64,000 bases of DNA from Nitrospirota bacterium (GTDB lineage: Bacteria; Nitrospinota_A; UBA7883). A program made the position numbers and the translations under genes. The first letter of the stretch is position 1. Each line of letters begins with the position of its first letter. Below are positions 17,803 to 28,260 of the stretch, in pieces. The notes under the pieces are model-generated. The model worked only from the letters and a program-made list of their open reading frames with translations. It was not told where the DNA came from and did not search any database. The stretch spans positions 1 to 64,000 of the forward strand of contig JAJRZK010000062.1 in assembly GCA_024275315.1 (NCBI GenBank). Reading direction: 5' to 3'.

Positions 17803-18915
17803 ATGAAAGTATTTCATGTAATCAACCATCTCAGGATGGGCGTGGGCCGTTATCTCGCCGACCTCGCCATGGAGCAAACCAGGGGCCTGGGCTACGAGGT
17901 TAAAGTTTTCACCAGTAACGACGTCGACGACACTTTCAGATCCGATCCCGGGATTGCAGATGAGCTGGAAAACGCAGGTGTGGAAACAAAGGTTGTCGGG
18001 GATGTGTTCCACCGCAAACTCGAGAGTCTCTCCGGCGGCGCCTCCGGCCTGGCGGAACATTTGCCCCAGGACAGGGAAGATGTGGTCGTCCACGCCCATG
18101 GCTCCATGGCCGCCGCCGCGGCCCGTTTTGCCGGAGCGAAAACCCTGGTCTGCACATGTCACGGATGGAGCATGGACAGGCCGGAAGAGTTCGACCTCCA
18201 GGACGCCATGGCCTACCAGATGTGTGACGTCGTGACCACACCGTCGCAATTCTGGGCCGACAGGCTGGCCAACCTGTTCCATCGGGCCGATACCCGTGTC
18301 ATCCCTGTCGGAGTGAACCTGGACAACTTTCCCACCCATCACGAACACAGGAAAAGACCGGGCGATCCCCTGAAAATCGTCACCGTATGCGAGCTGACCA
18401 AAAGAAAGGGTGTCGATATACTTATCAACGCCATGCCCTACGTCTGGGGCAGTGTGGAACGGTGCGAACTGCATATAATCGGCGGGGGAGAGATGGAAAG
18501 AGCCTTGAAGGCAAGGGCCATGGACATGACCGGCGCCGGGCCGCGCATAGTTTTTCATGGCGAGGTTCAGTTTCCATACGAACGGCTCGGCGAGTTCGAC
18601 CTGTTCTGTCTGGCGAGCAGGTCGGACACCATGCCGGTGGCGATGATCGAGGCGATGCTGGCGGGGATGCCAGTCGTCGGTACCGACGTGGGAGGAATCA
18701 GGGAAATGGTGGAGTCCGCCGGGTGCGGGGCGGTGGCGCAACCGGAATCTCCGGAAAATCTTGCGCTGGCCATCGTGAGTGTAATCTCTTCGGACGATAT
18801 GCTGAAGATGGGGACGCTGGCCAACTCATACGCCCGAAACGCCTTTGGCATAAAAAACATCGCCGCCAGGCTGGACGACGTCTACCACAACGCGATCAAC
18901 AAACCGTCCCAATAG
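17803..18915 (+). CDS. Glycosyltransferase family 4-like
   Basis: MKVFHVINHLRMGVGRYLADLA...FDLFCLASRSDTMPVAMIEAMLAGMPVVGTDVGGIREMV. Confidence 0.85.
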   Translation: MKVFHVINHLRMGVGRYLADLAMEQTRGLGYEVKVFTSNDVDDTFRSDPGIADELENAGVETKVVGDVFHRKLESLSGGASGLAEHLPQDREDVVVHAHGSMAAAAARFAGAKTLVCTCHGWSMDRPEEFDLQDAMAYQMCDVVTTPSQFWADRLANLFHRADTRVIPVGVNLDNFPTHHEHRKRPGDPLKIVTVCELTKRKGVDILINAMPYVWGSVERCELHIIGGGEMERALKARAMDMTGAGPRIVFHGEVQFPYERLGEFDLFCLASRSDTMPVAMIEAMLAGMPVVGTDVGGIREMVESAGCGAVAQPESPENLALAIVSVISSDDMLKMGTLANSYARNAFGIKNIAARLDDVYHNAINKPSQ

Positions 18916-18984
18916 GGGTCTCCACCCAATAGTAATTATTTGGCGCCTGTACAATTGCGCTCCGGCGATTCAGGGGAAAAATAA

Positions 18985-19024
18985 GTTGGCGAATCCAAAA
19001 TGTCAAAATACAAAACCAGACCCC
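18985..19024 (+). repeat. Dispersed repeat copy 1 (inverted relative to 35234-35274)
   Basis: GTTGGCGAATCCAAAATGTCAAAATACAAAACCAGACCCC versus complement GGTGGCGAATCCAAAATGTCGAAATGCAAGACCTGACCCC. Confidence 0.75.
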
Positions 19025-19110
19025 TTTTTACTTGGAAGTGACTTGGCTTTACTTATAGATGAGCCGTGGGCTCCCGGTTAAAATGATTTTGGCAAATTGG
19101 AAAAAAAGCC

Positions 19111-20191
19111 ATGCCCTCGGGGTGCACGGCGGCTGAAGAACATTATATCATCGCCCGCAAGCTCAGCATTCTTGAGTTGGGCCGGACCTTAGGCAACATC
19201 AGCGACGCCTGCCGAAAGATGGGCGTTTCCCGTCAGCATTATTACGACATCAAGCAGGCCATTGAGGAGGAAGGCCTTGAGGGTTTGCCGGAGAAGTCGC
19301 GGTGTGCGCCACGTGTGACCAATCACGTGCCTGAAGATGTGGAACAGGCGCTTGCTCGATTACTCTCTACAACATCCGGCTCATGGACAGGTCCATACCT
19401 CCAACGAGCTCAAGAAGGCCGGTTACCCGATCAGTTCCGGCGACGTCCGCTCGGTCTGGATGCGTCATAATCTCCAGACCAAGGCCTTGCGGCTCAAGCG
19501 TCTGGAGGCCTATTCCGCCGAGGAGGGAGTGATTCTTGACCGAGTCTCAGATCCAGGCGCTGGAAACGGCCAAACATGAACGGGAGGCCCACGGCGAGGT
19601 TGAGAGCCCCCATCCCGGCTTTCTTGTGGGCCAGGACACCTGTTATATCGGTACGATCAAGGGGGTCGGCCGCATCTACCAGCAGACCGCCCTCGACACC
19701 CACGCCAATGTCGGCTTCGCCAGGGTCTATACGGAGAAAACGGCCATCACGGCGTCCGACCTGATGAACGACCGGATTTTGCCCTTTTACGACGAGCACG
19801 GTATCCGGGTTCTTCGGGCGCTTACGGACAACGGGCAGGAACTCTGCGGCCGGGTGGAGACCCACCCATACGAGCTGCTCCTGCACCTGAACGATATCGA
19901 ACATACCCGCACGAGGGTCGGCCGGCCTCAGACCAACGGTTCAGTGGAGCGTCTCAACCAGATCATCCAGGACGAGTTCTATGCGGTGGCGTTCAGGAGA
20001 AGGCTCTATCTCGTTCCATCGAGGAAATCCAACTCGATCTGGACGCCTTCATGGAAGAGTACAACGGCTTACGCACCAACGAGGGGCGCTACTGCCAAGG
20101 GCGAACGCCGCTTCAAACCTTTATCGACGGGCTGGAGCTGTATCAGAGGCACGTTTATGAAAATGAGTTGGAGGAACCAGAAGCGGCCTAG
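19111..20191 (+). pseudogene. IS481-like transposase, multiply frameshifted
   Basis: HTH part in frame 19111, continuation in frame 19337 (SNELKKAGYPISSGDVRSVWMRHNLQTKALRLKRLEA), DDE core in frame 19536 (DTHANVGFARVYTEKTAIT...ALTDNGQE...RTRVGRPQTNGSVERLNQI), then SIEEIQLDLDAFMEEYNGLRTNEGRYCQGRTPLQTF in a further frame. Confidence 0.85.
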
Positions 20192-20240
20192 TATCCTGTA
20201 ACCGTCTTACCGGAAGACCAACTGTAAACGCGAGTATCGA

Positions 20241-20742
20241 CTACCGCACCTGACGCTTAAGCCAACGGGCCATCTGACGAGAACCATACCAGGGTGTCTC
20301 AAGGAACTGCTCGTCGATCATCCGCATCAACGAGAGGTTCAGGTGACTCTCACCTTTGCCGGTGAAGTAATAGGAAGAACGGCTGACACTCATCAACTGG
20401 CACTGCCGAACGAGACTTAACGAGCCATTCGGTTCGATCATCTTTACCCTTCGACCATGGCTCACTTGCCGAAGGCTTTCGACAAAAAATCACGTTCTAC
20501 CGTCAACTGGCCGATCTTGGCATGCAGATCCTTGATCTCCGATTCGTTCGCCTGACCAGACTTGTCACCCTTGCCAGAGAAAATATCGGCCATCCCTTCA
20601 ACAGCTTTTCGCTTCCACCCGTTAATCATGTGCGGATGGATACCGTACTTTGTCGGCAGCTCCGCCATCGTCTTTTCGCCACGCAAGGCCTCAAGGCTAC
20701 TTTCGCCTTGAAAGACCCCGAATATCGTTTCCGCTTGTTCAT
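20241..20742 (-). pseudogene. IS3-family transposase remnant (frameshifted orfA, truncated orfB)
   Basis: MNKRKRYSGSFKAKVAL / RGEKTMAELPTKYGIHPHMINGWKRKAVEGM and SLSLVRQCQLMSVSRSSYYF...MRMIDEQFLETPWYGSRQMARWL. Confidence 0.85.
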
Positions 20743-20774
20743 CTTGGACTCCTCAAATTGTCAGGATATCCACC

Positions 20775-21221
20775 TTAACAGACTGTCCGAAATTCGGGGG
20801 CCACCTCTGAGGTATCGACAAACCTATGTCCTTTTTTGTCCATGCATTTATAGCTTGCAAAGGACACACATGAGACAGTGCATCTAAGGGGACTGTGTGG
20901 AGCGGGTGTTGCGTCGAGAACAATAGATTGTTCAGTTCGTTGCGTGGTTGCGAGTGGTAATTTCTTAGGCAGAAGTATCTCCAACATTCGCCTTGGTTCA
21001 ACAATGTCATCAAGGCGTGGGCCATCTATAGTAGCTCGATCAATAGAGCCATTACTCAAACCCATTTTGGTAGTGAGTTTATAATGTCCAGATGAATGAA
21101 AACTTATCTTTTGTTGTCCAATAGATTCTTGCGATACTATTTCAGGCGTCCTTACTTCACCCAGATTTTCATCATACACTACCTCAACCTGTCCTCTTCC
21201 ATCGAATGGAAAACCCATCAT
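20775..21221 (-). CDS. Hypothetical protein next to IS remnant, possibly truncated
   Basis: 148-aa ORF; C-terminal part overlaps the IS-adjacent sequence. Confidence 0.3.
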   Translation of the reverse strand: MMGFPFDGRGQVEVVYDENLGEVRTPEIVSQESIGQQKISFHSSGHYKLTTKMGLSNGSIDRATIDGPRLDDIVEPRRMLEILLPKKLPLATTQRTEQSIVLDATPAPHSPLRCTVSCVSFASYKCMDKKGHRFVDTSEVAPEFRTVC

Positions 21222-21379
21222 AATTGATCCATCTCCACCGTCATCAAACCCACATAAAGCGGTAAAGATTTTCTCCGCGCTTAATTAATAGTTTCCATGA
21301 TTTTTGGCGAGCCATTTTGAATCTCTATAACCATAGTTTTAGACACTTATTCCCAACGTCTAATTTAGTGTAAATCTTT

Positions 21380-22555
21380 TTATTTATTTTCCTGCGGTTG
21401 TTCGGCTCTATATTTTTGCCGAAGCTCTTCGGCTTCCTCGAATTCCGGGTCGAGCTTTAGCGCTTTGTCCAGCGCTTTTATCGCCTTGAGCCGATCGCCG
21501 GACTCGTGGAGAGCCCGGGCCAGGTTGTAGTACAGCCCTTCGTCTTTCGGAGCGATGCCGATGGCCTTGATATACAGATTGATCGCGTCGGCGTATTTGC
21601 CCTGTTTGCGCAGGGCTATGGCCATCCTGTTGTACAGATGGATGTTCTCCGGATTGATGTCCAGCGCTTCGCCGAACGCCTCTTCGGCTTTGGAATATTT
21701 TTCATGTTCCAGATACGCGTTGCCGACTTTCGTCCTGACATCTACATTGTCCGGGTCCATCTTGAGCGCGCTGCCGAACGCCTGGTCCGCCTCCTTGTCC
21801 TGCTTCGCCCCCAGGTGGCTTTTCCCGAGGGCCACATGGGTGTCCGCCGTGGCGTTCTGCCGTTTGCTGGCCCTTTTAAGCGATCTGACAGATTCCGCAT
21901 ACTCCTTTTTGCGCTGGAGGGCTATTCCCAGCCAATAATCGGTTTCCGGGTGTTTATGATCCGTCTTGACGGCGTTTTGCAAAGCCGCGATCGCCTGATC
22001 GACCAGGCCAAGCTCCAGGTAGCACCGTCCCTGCATGCAAAAGTAATCCGCGTCGGCGTGGGTTTCGGCCGCTTCATGATACATACTGCAGGCCTGCTCG
22101 AAGTCGCCTTTGTCGAACGCCTCTTTCGCCTCCTGCGCGGTCATCCGGGCGCCTTCTTTCAGATCATCCATAGCAAAGCCGAGAAGAGAGTATATTTTAT
22201 CTTTCATCTCCTCGGAGGTAAAAGGGCGCTGGAGAATATGTGTGACGCCCAGCTTTTCCATTTCGGCGGTCTCGCGCCGGTTGAGCTTTGGCGTAACCAT
22301 TACAAACTTTATGCTGGCCAGGGCCTTGTCCGCCTGCATCGAGTTGTACACCTGTATTCCGGAGTATTTCGGCAAATTGCTGTTGACGAAGATTATATCC
22401 GGCCGGTTTTTCTTGATCTCCGTCAATACCTGCAACCCGTTGGACATTTCCGAGACGGAGTTGAATCCATGCTCCCGGAGATTTGCCCGCATGTTCCGGA
22501 TCTCCGACTGGTTGTCCACAAGCAGGATTTTGACATTCTTTATCTCGCTCGCCAT
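21380..22555 (-). CDS. Receiver-like domain plus TPR repeats
   Basis: KILLVDNQSEIRN...PDIIFVNSNLPKYSG...RPF followed by multiple TPR units. Confidence 0.8.
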   Translation of the reverse strand: MASEIKNVKILLVDNQSEIRNMRANLREHGFNSVSEMSNGLQVLTEIKKNRPDIIFVNSNLPKYSGIQVYNSMQADKALASIKFVMVTPKLNRRETAEMEKLGVTHILQRPFTSEEMKDKIYSLLGFAMDDLKEGARMTAQEAKEAFDKGDFEQACSMYHEAAETHADADYFCMQGRCYLELGLVDQAIAALQNAVKTDHKHPETDYWLGIALQRKKEYAESVRSLKRASKRQNATADTHVALGKSHLGAKQDKEADQAFGSALKMDPDNVDVRTKVGNAYLEHEKYSKAEEAFGEALDINPENIHLYNRMAIALRKQGKYADAINLYIKAIGIAPKDEGLYYNLARALHESGDRLKAIKALDKALKLDPEFEEAEELRQKYRAEQPQENK

Positions 22556-23335
22556 GATGTCTCCCTGAAAGCTCCCGCCTTGGACCGGAAGAAAAAGGAA
22601 CAGGTTCTACACATGCCAAGGGTATCGCCTGCCTGAATCTATATCATAATTTTGCGAAACTGTCTATTTCCGAAACAGCCTTATGAATTTCGTATGAAAA
22701 GGCGACAACTTGACGATTTTATCGGAACCTCTCACCAGACGCCACCACCGGGTTCAAACATACACCTGCGTATCAGCGGATTTCCCGGCGCCGATTTTTG
22801 ACGGGGCCTGCACGCAATATATTAGTTGTAACGTATCATATTGTTAATACAGGGCAATATTGATTCAGTTTTTGCAGTATATTTATCGCCGCGCCCTCCC
22901 TCCCGGTGATGACGCTCGATTCGGGATGTTTCGTCAATTTGTTATTCCAATCGTGACTGTTCAATATACCTAGCCCAGCGGCTGTGGGCCAGCCGGATGC
23001 TTCAATATGTGAACTATTATGGAGCGCCCCTGGATACGGTCGCAATGGCCATTGTCCTGAACAGGTGGCACGGACGCGATTTGCTGCAATAATTGCAGCA
23101 ACTATGGTGCAAGAAATTCGACACAGGCACTGGTCACACTTCCGGAAAACAGAACCATTTCAATCGGCCGAGCCGCTCATATTTGGATCCCGACAGCGCG
23201 GCTGAAGTGACAAACCGAAGATAATTCTATTATTGCATTAAAATGGCGCCAGCTATTTTCATGAATAAACATGCGTTAGACGGCCATGAGGGGATATGGC
23301 ACTATTTATAGAATACCTGCCTGGTTATTATCGTG

Positions 23336-23650
23336 CTATTCGTTTCTCATTTCATCCCGGATTTTCTTAAACTTTTCGAAGTGCTCGTCTATGGTTGAAA
23401 AGGCCGGGATCACAGATTCATTACCCGTATCCGGCTCTACAATCGACCGCAAGGATGAAGTCTGGCCATAATTGGAGATGGTATGCTCGAAACCCTTTTG
23501 GAATATGGGGCAATCGTCATTGGCGCACATCCAGAGAAAGCCGGTACCCCATCCAAGGCCATCAGAAAAACTGGCCGGAGGAAGATCGTACCTGCACATA
23601 ATTTCGCCGCAATGAGCGCATTCTGGTGGTTCGGTAACTTTAAGTTTCAT
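23336..23650 (-). CDS. Small Cys-containing zinc-ribbon-like hypothetical protein
   Basis: CAHCGEIMC...CANDDCPIF. Confidence 0.5.
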   Translation of the reverse strand: MKLKVTEPPECAHCGEIMCRYDLPPASFSDGLGWGTGFLWMCANDDCPIFQKGFEHTISNYGQTSSLRSIVEPDTGNESVIPAFSTIDEHFEKFKKIRDEMRNE

Positions 23651-23686
23651 AATGATTCAATATTTGCAATATTGTGTGTTGTGGGG

Positions 23687-24349
23687 TTACGCACCCCTGA
23701 TTTTGTCGATAGTGCTTTTATAGTCGTCACTCTGGAAGATCGCGGATCCGGCCACCAGCACGTTGACTCCCGCATCCCGCACCGTGGCGGCGTTATCGGG
23801 CTTGATGCCTCCATCCATCTGTATGTCGACATCCAGCCCTTTTTCATCGATGATTTTTTTCAATATCCCGGTTTTCTCCAGGGCGCCCGGTATAAAAGTC
23901 TGTCCCCCGAACCCGGGGTTGACAGACATCAGCAACACCATATCTATATCAGGAAGAATATTGCGGATGGTGTCGAGTCCCGTGGCGGGATTCAGCGACA
24001 CGCCGGCCTTTTTACCCATTTTCCGGATCAGGGATATGGTCCTGTGCAGATGGGGACACGCCTCCACATGCACGGTGATAATATCCGATCCCGCCTCGGC
24101 GAAAGGCCCAATATAGCGGTCCGCATTTTCGATCATCAGGTGTGTGTCTATCACCAGGCCGGTGTGAGCCCTGACGGCTTCTATCACCATAGGGCCGATG
24201 GTGATGTTTGGCACGAAATGACCATCCATGACATCTGCGTGGATCCAATCCGCCCCGGCGCTCTCCACGGCCCTGATTTCCTCACCAAGCCGTGAAAAAT
24301 CGGCGGATAGAATTGATGGCGCGACCAGGGTTTTTCTCATAGTCATCAA
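23687..24349 (-). CDS. rpe: Ribulose-phosphate 3-epimerase
   Basis: LVAPSILSADFSRLGEEI...DWIHADVMDGHFVPNITIGP...VLLMSVNPGFGGQTFI...DGGIKPDNA. Confidence 0.95.
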   Translation of the reverse strand: MMTMRKTLVAPSILSADFSRLGEEIRAVESAGADWIHADVMDGHFVPNITIGPMVIEAVRAHTGLVIDTHLMIENADRYIGPFAEAGSDIITVHVEACPHLHRTISLIRKMGKKAGVSLNPATGLDTIRNILPDIDMVLLMSVNPGFGGQTFIPGALEKTGILKKIIDEKGLDVDIQMDGGIKPDNAATVRDAGVNVLVAGSAIFQSDDYKSTIDKIRGA

Positions 24350-25296
24350 TATCTTTTTACCTCCACCAGCTCGTCGTTAAGAAAAATTTTCGCCGCCGTG
24401 CGCCCTTTTACCTCCAGCAGAAGGGAGACCGTGTCCCCCGACCTGTGCACACGGTTGTATATCTCCTTTTCGCCGTCTAGGTTATCCTGCACGATGGAGA
24501 TCTTCACGGCCGAAGGAGCATCCGGGACCGTGTAATAAAGGAAGGTGAATGTGGCGGGAGCGTCTTCATAATCCGAAGAGCCTTCGGATACCGTCAGCGA
24601 AATAAGGGAACCTTTGGCCACACGAACTCCATATACGGGCTCCTGGGAAATCACCACGCCCCTTCCTTTGTCCATGCTGGGCTTGTATAGTACGCGCCTT
24701 ATTTTCAACCCGATAGATTTCAGCTGTGTCATCGCGTCTGTGACGCTGGAATCCACCAGGTTGGGCGTCATCAGGTTTTCCGGGTATCGGCCCGCGCTTA
24801 CCAGGAGGGTCATGGCGGCTCCCTTTCTCAATATGGAGTGCGCCGCAGGTCTTTGGGCCATCACCACACCTTTGGCGACGGTGTTGGAGTGTACCGTCAT
24901 CACTTTTTGGATTTTCAACCCGCTCCGGTTCAGTGTGGCCACGGCGCGGAGCTGTGTGGCGCCGACAAGATCCGGAGCCAGCGCCTCCCTCGCGCCCCGG
25001 CTGATGACGACTTTCACGTCACGACCGCTCTTGAGGCTCTCCCCCGGCGCGGGTTCCTGGGAGATGATCCTGTCTTTCGGGACATCGCTATCGTATTGAA
25101 GTCTGGTGGCTTTCAGGTGCAGACCCCTTCTGTCCAGCGACTCCAGCACATGGACAAGGTGTTTGCCGCGAAGATCGGGCACTATCACCAGCTCGCCCGC
25201 GGAATACATGGACACTTTCATCACGACAACCGCGCTGACAATCGTCACCAAAGACAGCAGGAGAAAACTTTTAATATAATCAACAAGTTGCTTCAT
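24346..25296 (-). CDS. PASTA-domain protein
   Basis: Three PASTA-like repeats (VPDLRGKHLVHVLESLDRRGL..., APDLVGATQLRAVATLNRSGL..., TPNLVDSSVTDAMTQLKSIGL...) after one TM. Confidence 0.8.
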   Translation of the reverse strand: MKQLVDYIKSFLLLSLVTIVSAVVVMKVSMYSAGELVIVPDLRGKHLVHVLESLDRRGLHLKATRLQYDSDVPKDRIISQEPAPGESLKSGRDVKVVISRGAREALAPDLVGATQLRAVATLNRSGLKIQKVMTVHSNTVAKGVVMAQRPAAHSILRKGAAMTLLVSAGRYPENLMTPNLVDSSVTDAMTQLKSIGLKIRRVLYKPSMDKGRGVVISQEPVYGVRVAKGSLISLTVSEGSSDYEDAPATFTFLYYTVPDAPSAVKISIVQDNLDGEKEIYNRVHRSGDTVSLLLEVKGRTAAKIFLNDELVEVKRY

Positions 25297-25362
25297 AAAC
25301 CAACGGTCGCCCTGTTACCAGTCCAGGTTATCAAGTATACAGACCATTCCGGCCGAATGACA

Positions 25363-26772
25363 TCAGGAAAGTTCCAGTTTGGCGGCGAAAAATCCATCCA
25401 TCCCATCATCACCGGGCAATATGGACAGTTCACCCCTGTCATTGCAATATTTATCCAGCTCCGGCCGCTCCAGTCTCAAATCGACCCTGCGCAGTTTCCT
25501 GCTTGCCGCCAGCGTCTTTTCAATCATTTCAGCTCCCTCCTCCGGCTCAATGGAACAGACGGCGTATACCAGCGCGCCACCCGGCTTCAGACGATCAATG
25601 GCGTTGGGAAGCATGATGGCTTGAATCGCGGCCATTTTACGCACCAGCTCCTCTGTTTTCGTCCATTTACCTTCCGGATGGCGGCGAAACAGGCCGGAAC
25701 CGGAACATGGAGCGTCCAGAAAAATCTTGTCAAACCGCCCGCTGGCAGGCCATGGAATGGCCATGTCGGCGCAAACGGGGCTGTAACGCCCACAGCCGAG
25801 TCTTTGCAAATTGGCCTTCAGCGCCACCAGCTTCTGTTCGCCGATATCGAAAGAGACTACCATACCGCCATCTCCGGCCGCCTGGGCGAACAGGCCGGTC
25901 TTGATCCCCCTGCCGCAACATACATCCGCGATCAATTCGCCGGGCTTCGGGTCGAGCAGGCTTGCGGCCATGAATGAAGCTCCGTCCTGGGGCTGGATAA
26001 GGCCATCGGCGAACAGGGGGATGTCGGGCGTCAGCGTACCGTCTGTCAGTATATACAAATCGTCCGACCAGGCGACTTTTTCGGCCCTGATCCCGGCGCC
26101 GCTAAAGAGACTGTCCAGATCCGTATAGTTCACTTTGAGCCTGTTGAGCCTGAAAAAAACAGGCGCGGGTTCGTTGCTGGCGCGAAGGGTTGCGCGCGCT
26201 TTGGTGACGCCATGATTGTCTATCCATCTTTTGACTATCCAGTCCGGGAACGAGTTTATCTCTCCCAGCGCTGAAACCCCGACCGCGTCCTGCGCGGTGA
26301 AATCCGCGACGATATCCGCAATGGGCTGATCCGTGTTCCCGTCCGGGGTTATTTCCCTTAGCGCCCGCCTTAGAACGGCATTGACAAACCCCGCGCTCGC
26401 CCGGCTCCGTTTGAGCTTTTTCGCCATGTTCACGGTCTCGTTGACAGCGGCAAAGACGGGGGTCCTGCTCATTCCAAACACCTGGAACAACCCTAACCTT
26501 AGTAATATCAATATATCATGGTCGATCCGGTCGGCTGATCTTGTTGAAAAACGGGTTATGACACAGTCAAGCGAGCGTCTCCACCGCACGGTCCCGTATA
26601 CTATCGCCCTGGCGAACGCCTTGTCCCTGCTGTCGAGATCTTTGCCTTCGAAGGACCGGTCAATGGCTGTATCGAGCCTGACGTTATCCCGTTGCGTCAT
26701 CACAAGAGCGTCAAAGGCGGCTTTACGGGCAAAATCGACGGGCCGTGATTTCAGGTGTTTCATATTCCCCAT
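25363..26772 (-). CDS. rsmB: 16S rRNA (cytosine-C5) methyltransferase RsmB/Sun
   Basis: NusB-like N-terminus; ELIADVCCGRGIKTGLFAQ...DKIFLDAPCSGSGLFRRHPEGKW...YAVCSIEPEE. Confidence 0.9.
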   Translation of the reverse strand: MGNMKHLKSRPVDFARKAAFDALVMTQRDNVRLDTAIDRSFEGKDLDSRDKAFARAIVYGTVRWRRSLDCVITRFSTRSADRIDHDILILLRLGLFQVFGMSRTPVFAAVNETVNMAKKLKRSRASAGFVNAVLRRALREITPDGNTDQPIADIVADFTAQDAVGVSALGEINSFPDWIVKRWIDNHGVTKARATLRASNEPAPVFFRLNRLKVNYTDLDSLFSGAGIRAEKVAWSDDLYILTDGTLTPDIPLFADGLIQPQDGASFMAASLLDPKPGELIADVCCGRGIKTGLFAQAAGDGGMVVSFDIGEQKLVALKANLQRLGCGRYSPVCADMAIPWPASGRFDKIFLDAPCSGSGLFRRHPEGKWTKTEELVRKMAAIQAIMLPNAIDRLKPGGALVYAVCSIEPEEGAEMIEKTLAASRKLRRVDLRLERPELDKYCNDRGELSILPGDDGMDGFFAAKLELS

Positions 26773-26912
26773 GGTAGCCGATATTAACAAAGTAAGCTCC
26801 AGGTTTGGTGTTGACACCGCCAAACAGGTCGCGTAACAATAGCCGAACCTGGTCACCCACTTGGGGGTTTAACTTTGGGCAGGCTTCTCTACTTGCAACC
26901 GGCGCTTCAATC

Positions 26913-28154
26913 ATGATGAAAAATATCGGCCTGACTGTCTGGATATTAGGCGCGATAGTTGTCGCCGTGATAACCGCGCTTTTATTCCCGCATTTTGCCA
27001 TGCGATTGCATGTCGGGGGCGAAATATTCCTCCGGCTCCTCAAGATGATGGTCGTGCCGCTTGTGGTGACCAGCGTCATGCACGGGATACTCGGCCTTGG
27101 GGACATTCGCAAGCTGGGCAAACCTGGCGCCATGGCGGTGTTTTATTACCTTACCACGACGTTGATGGCGGTGTTTGTCGGCCTTATCGTGGTAAACATC
27201 ATACAGCCCGGTGTGGGAGCGGTCGACCCGGAGACGATAAGCGCCATCGCCCAGAGCGAAACCGCCGCCAGGCCGGGGATCGAAAACGCCACTATCGGGA
27301 CGATCCTGAACAACATGCTGTTGATGCTGTTCACGGACAACCTGATCTCCTCGGCGGCGGAGGCGAACCTTTTGCCGCTGATCGTCTTCAGTATCATATT
27401 CGCGGCGATGCTCACCACCATGGGGGAGAGGGTGAACACGTTGACGGATCTGATCGGCCAGGTCAACGACGCGTTTATCAACTTTATCCTGTTGCTGATG
27501 AAAACGGCCCCGGTCGGAATATTCTGCCTGGTCGCGGCCCGTTTCGGACAGGCCCAGGCGGAGGGGAAGTTTTATGAAACCATCGGCCAGCTTGGGTTGT
27601 ATATGCTCACCGTGCTCTCCGGCCTGTCGATACACGCCTTTTTCACACTGCCGTTGATCCTCTGGGTGGTCACCAAACGCAATCCGGCCAAACTTATGCT
27701 CCAGATGTCCCAGGCGCTGTTGACCGCTTTTTCCACCGCCAGCTCGTCGGCGACGCTCCCGGTGACCATAGAGTGCGCCATTACAAACGCAAAAATATCG
27801 AGACGCTCCACCGAGTTCGTCCTCCCGCTGGGCGCGACTATCAACATGGACGGCACAGCCCTCTACGAAGCCGCGGCGGCCATATTCATAGCGCAGGCCA
27901 TCGGGATGGATCTTACCCTGGCGCAACAGATGACCGTCGCCATCACCGCCACCCTTGCCGCCATCGGCGCCGCCGGCATCCCCGAGGCGGGGCTGGTTAC
28001 TATGGTCATAGTGCTAAACGCGGTCGGGATACCTGTCGAATACGTCGGCCTGATCCTTGCCGTGGACTGGTTGCTCGACAGGTTCCGCACCACCGTCAAC
28101 GTACTCGGCGACTCTGTGGGCGCCGCCGTGGTGGAAAAATCCATGAGTGACTGA
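26913..28154 (+). CDS. Dicarboxylate/amino acid:cation symporter
   Basis: FLRLLKMMVVPLVVTSVMHGILGLGDIRKLGKPG...STASSSATLPVTIECA...LPLGATINMDGTALYEA. Confidence 0.92.
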   Translation: MMKNIGLTVWILGAIVVAVITALLFPHFAMRLHVGGEIFLRLLKMMVVPLVVTSVMHGILGLGDIRKLGKPGAMAVFYYLTTTLMAVFVGLIVVNIIQPGVGAVDPETISAIAQSETAARPGIENATIGTILNNMLLMLFTDNLISSAAEANLLPLIVFSIIFAAMLTTMGERVNTLTDLIGQVNDAFINFILLLMKTAPVGIFCLVAARFGQAQAEGKFYETIGQLGLYMLTVLSGLSIHAFFTLPLILWVVTKRNPAKLMLQMSQALLTAFSTASSSATLPVTIECAITNAKISRRSTEFVLPLGATINMDGTALYEAAAAIFIAQAIGMDLTLAQQMTVAITATLAAIGAAGIPEAGLVTMVIVLNAVGIPVEYVGLILAVDWLLDRFRTTVNVLGDSVGAAVVEKSMSD

Positions 28155-28260
28155 AGACCGGGAGCCTGCGTTGAACAGGTTATGATCGAGTTTGCCGACA
28201 AGATGACGGAAATTATGTAAAAGGGCGATTGTACAGAACTATTAGCAGGGTCTTAATTAC

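Noticed and set aside
17749-18741. 330-aa minus ORF over the glycosyltransferase
   Set aside because: Antisense shadow of a recognisable GT4 gene
26982-27926. 314-aa minus ORF over the symporter
   Set aside because: Antisense shadow; Arg/His/Gln-rich non-protein-like composition
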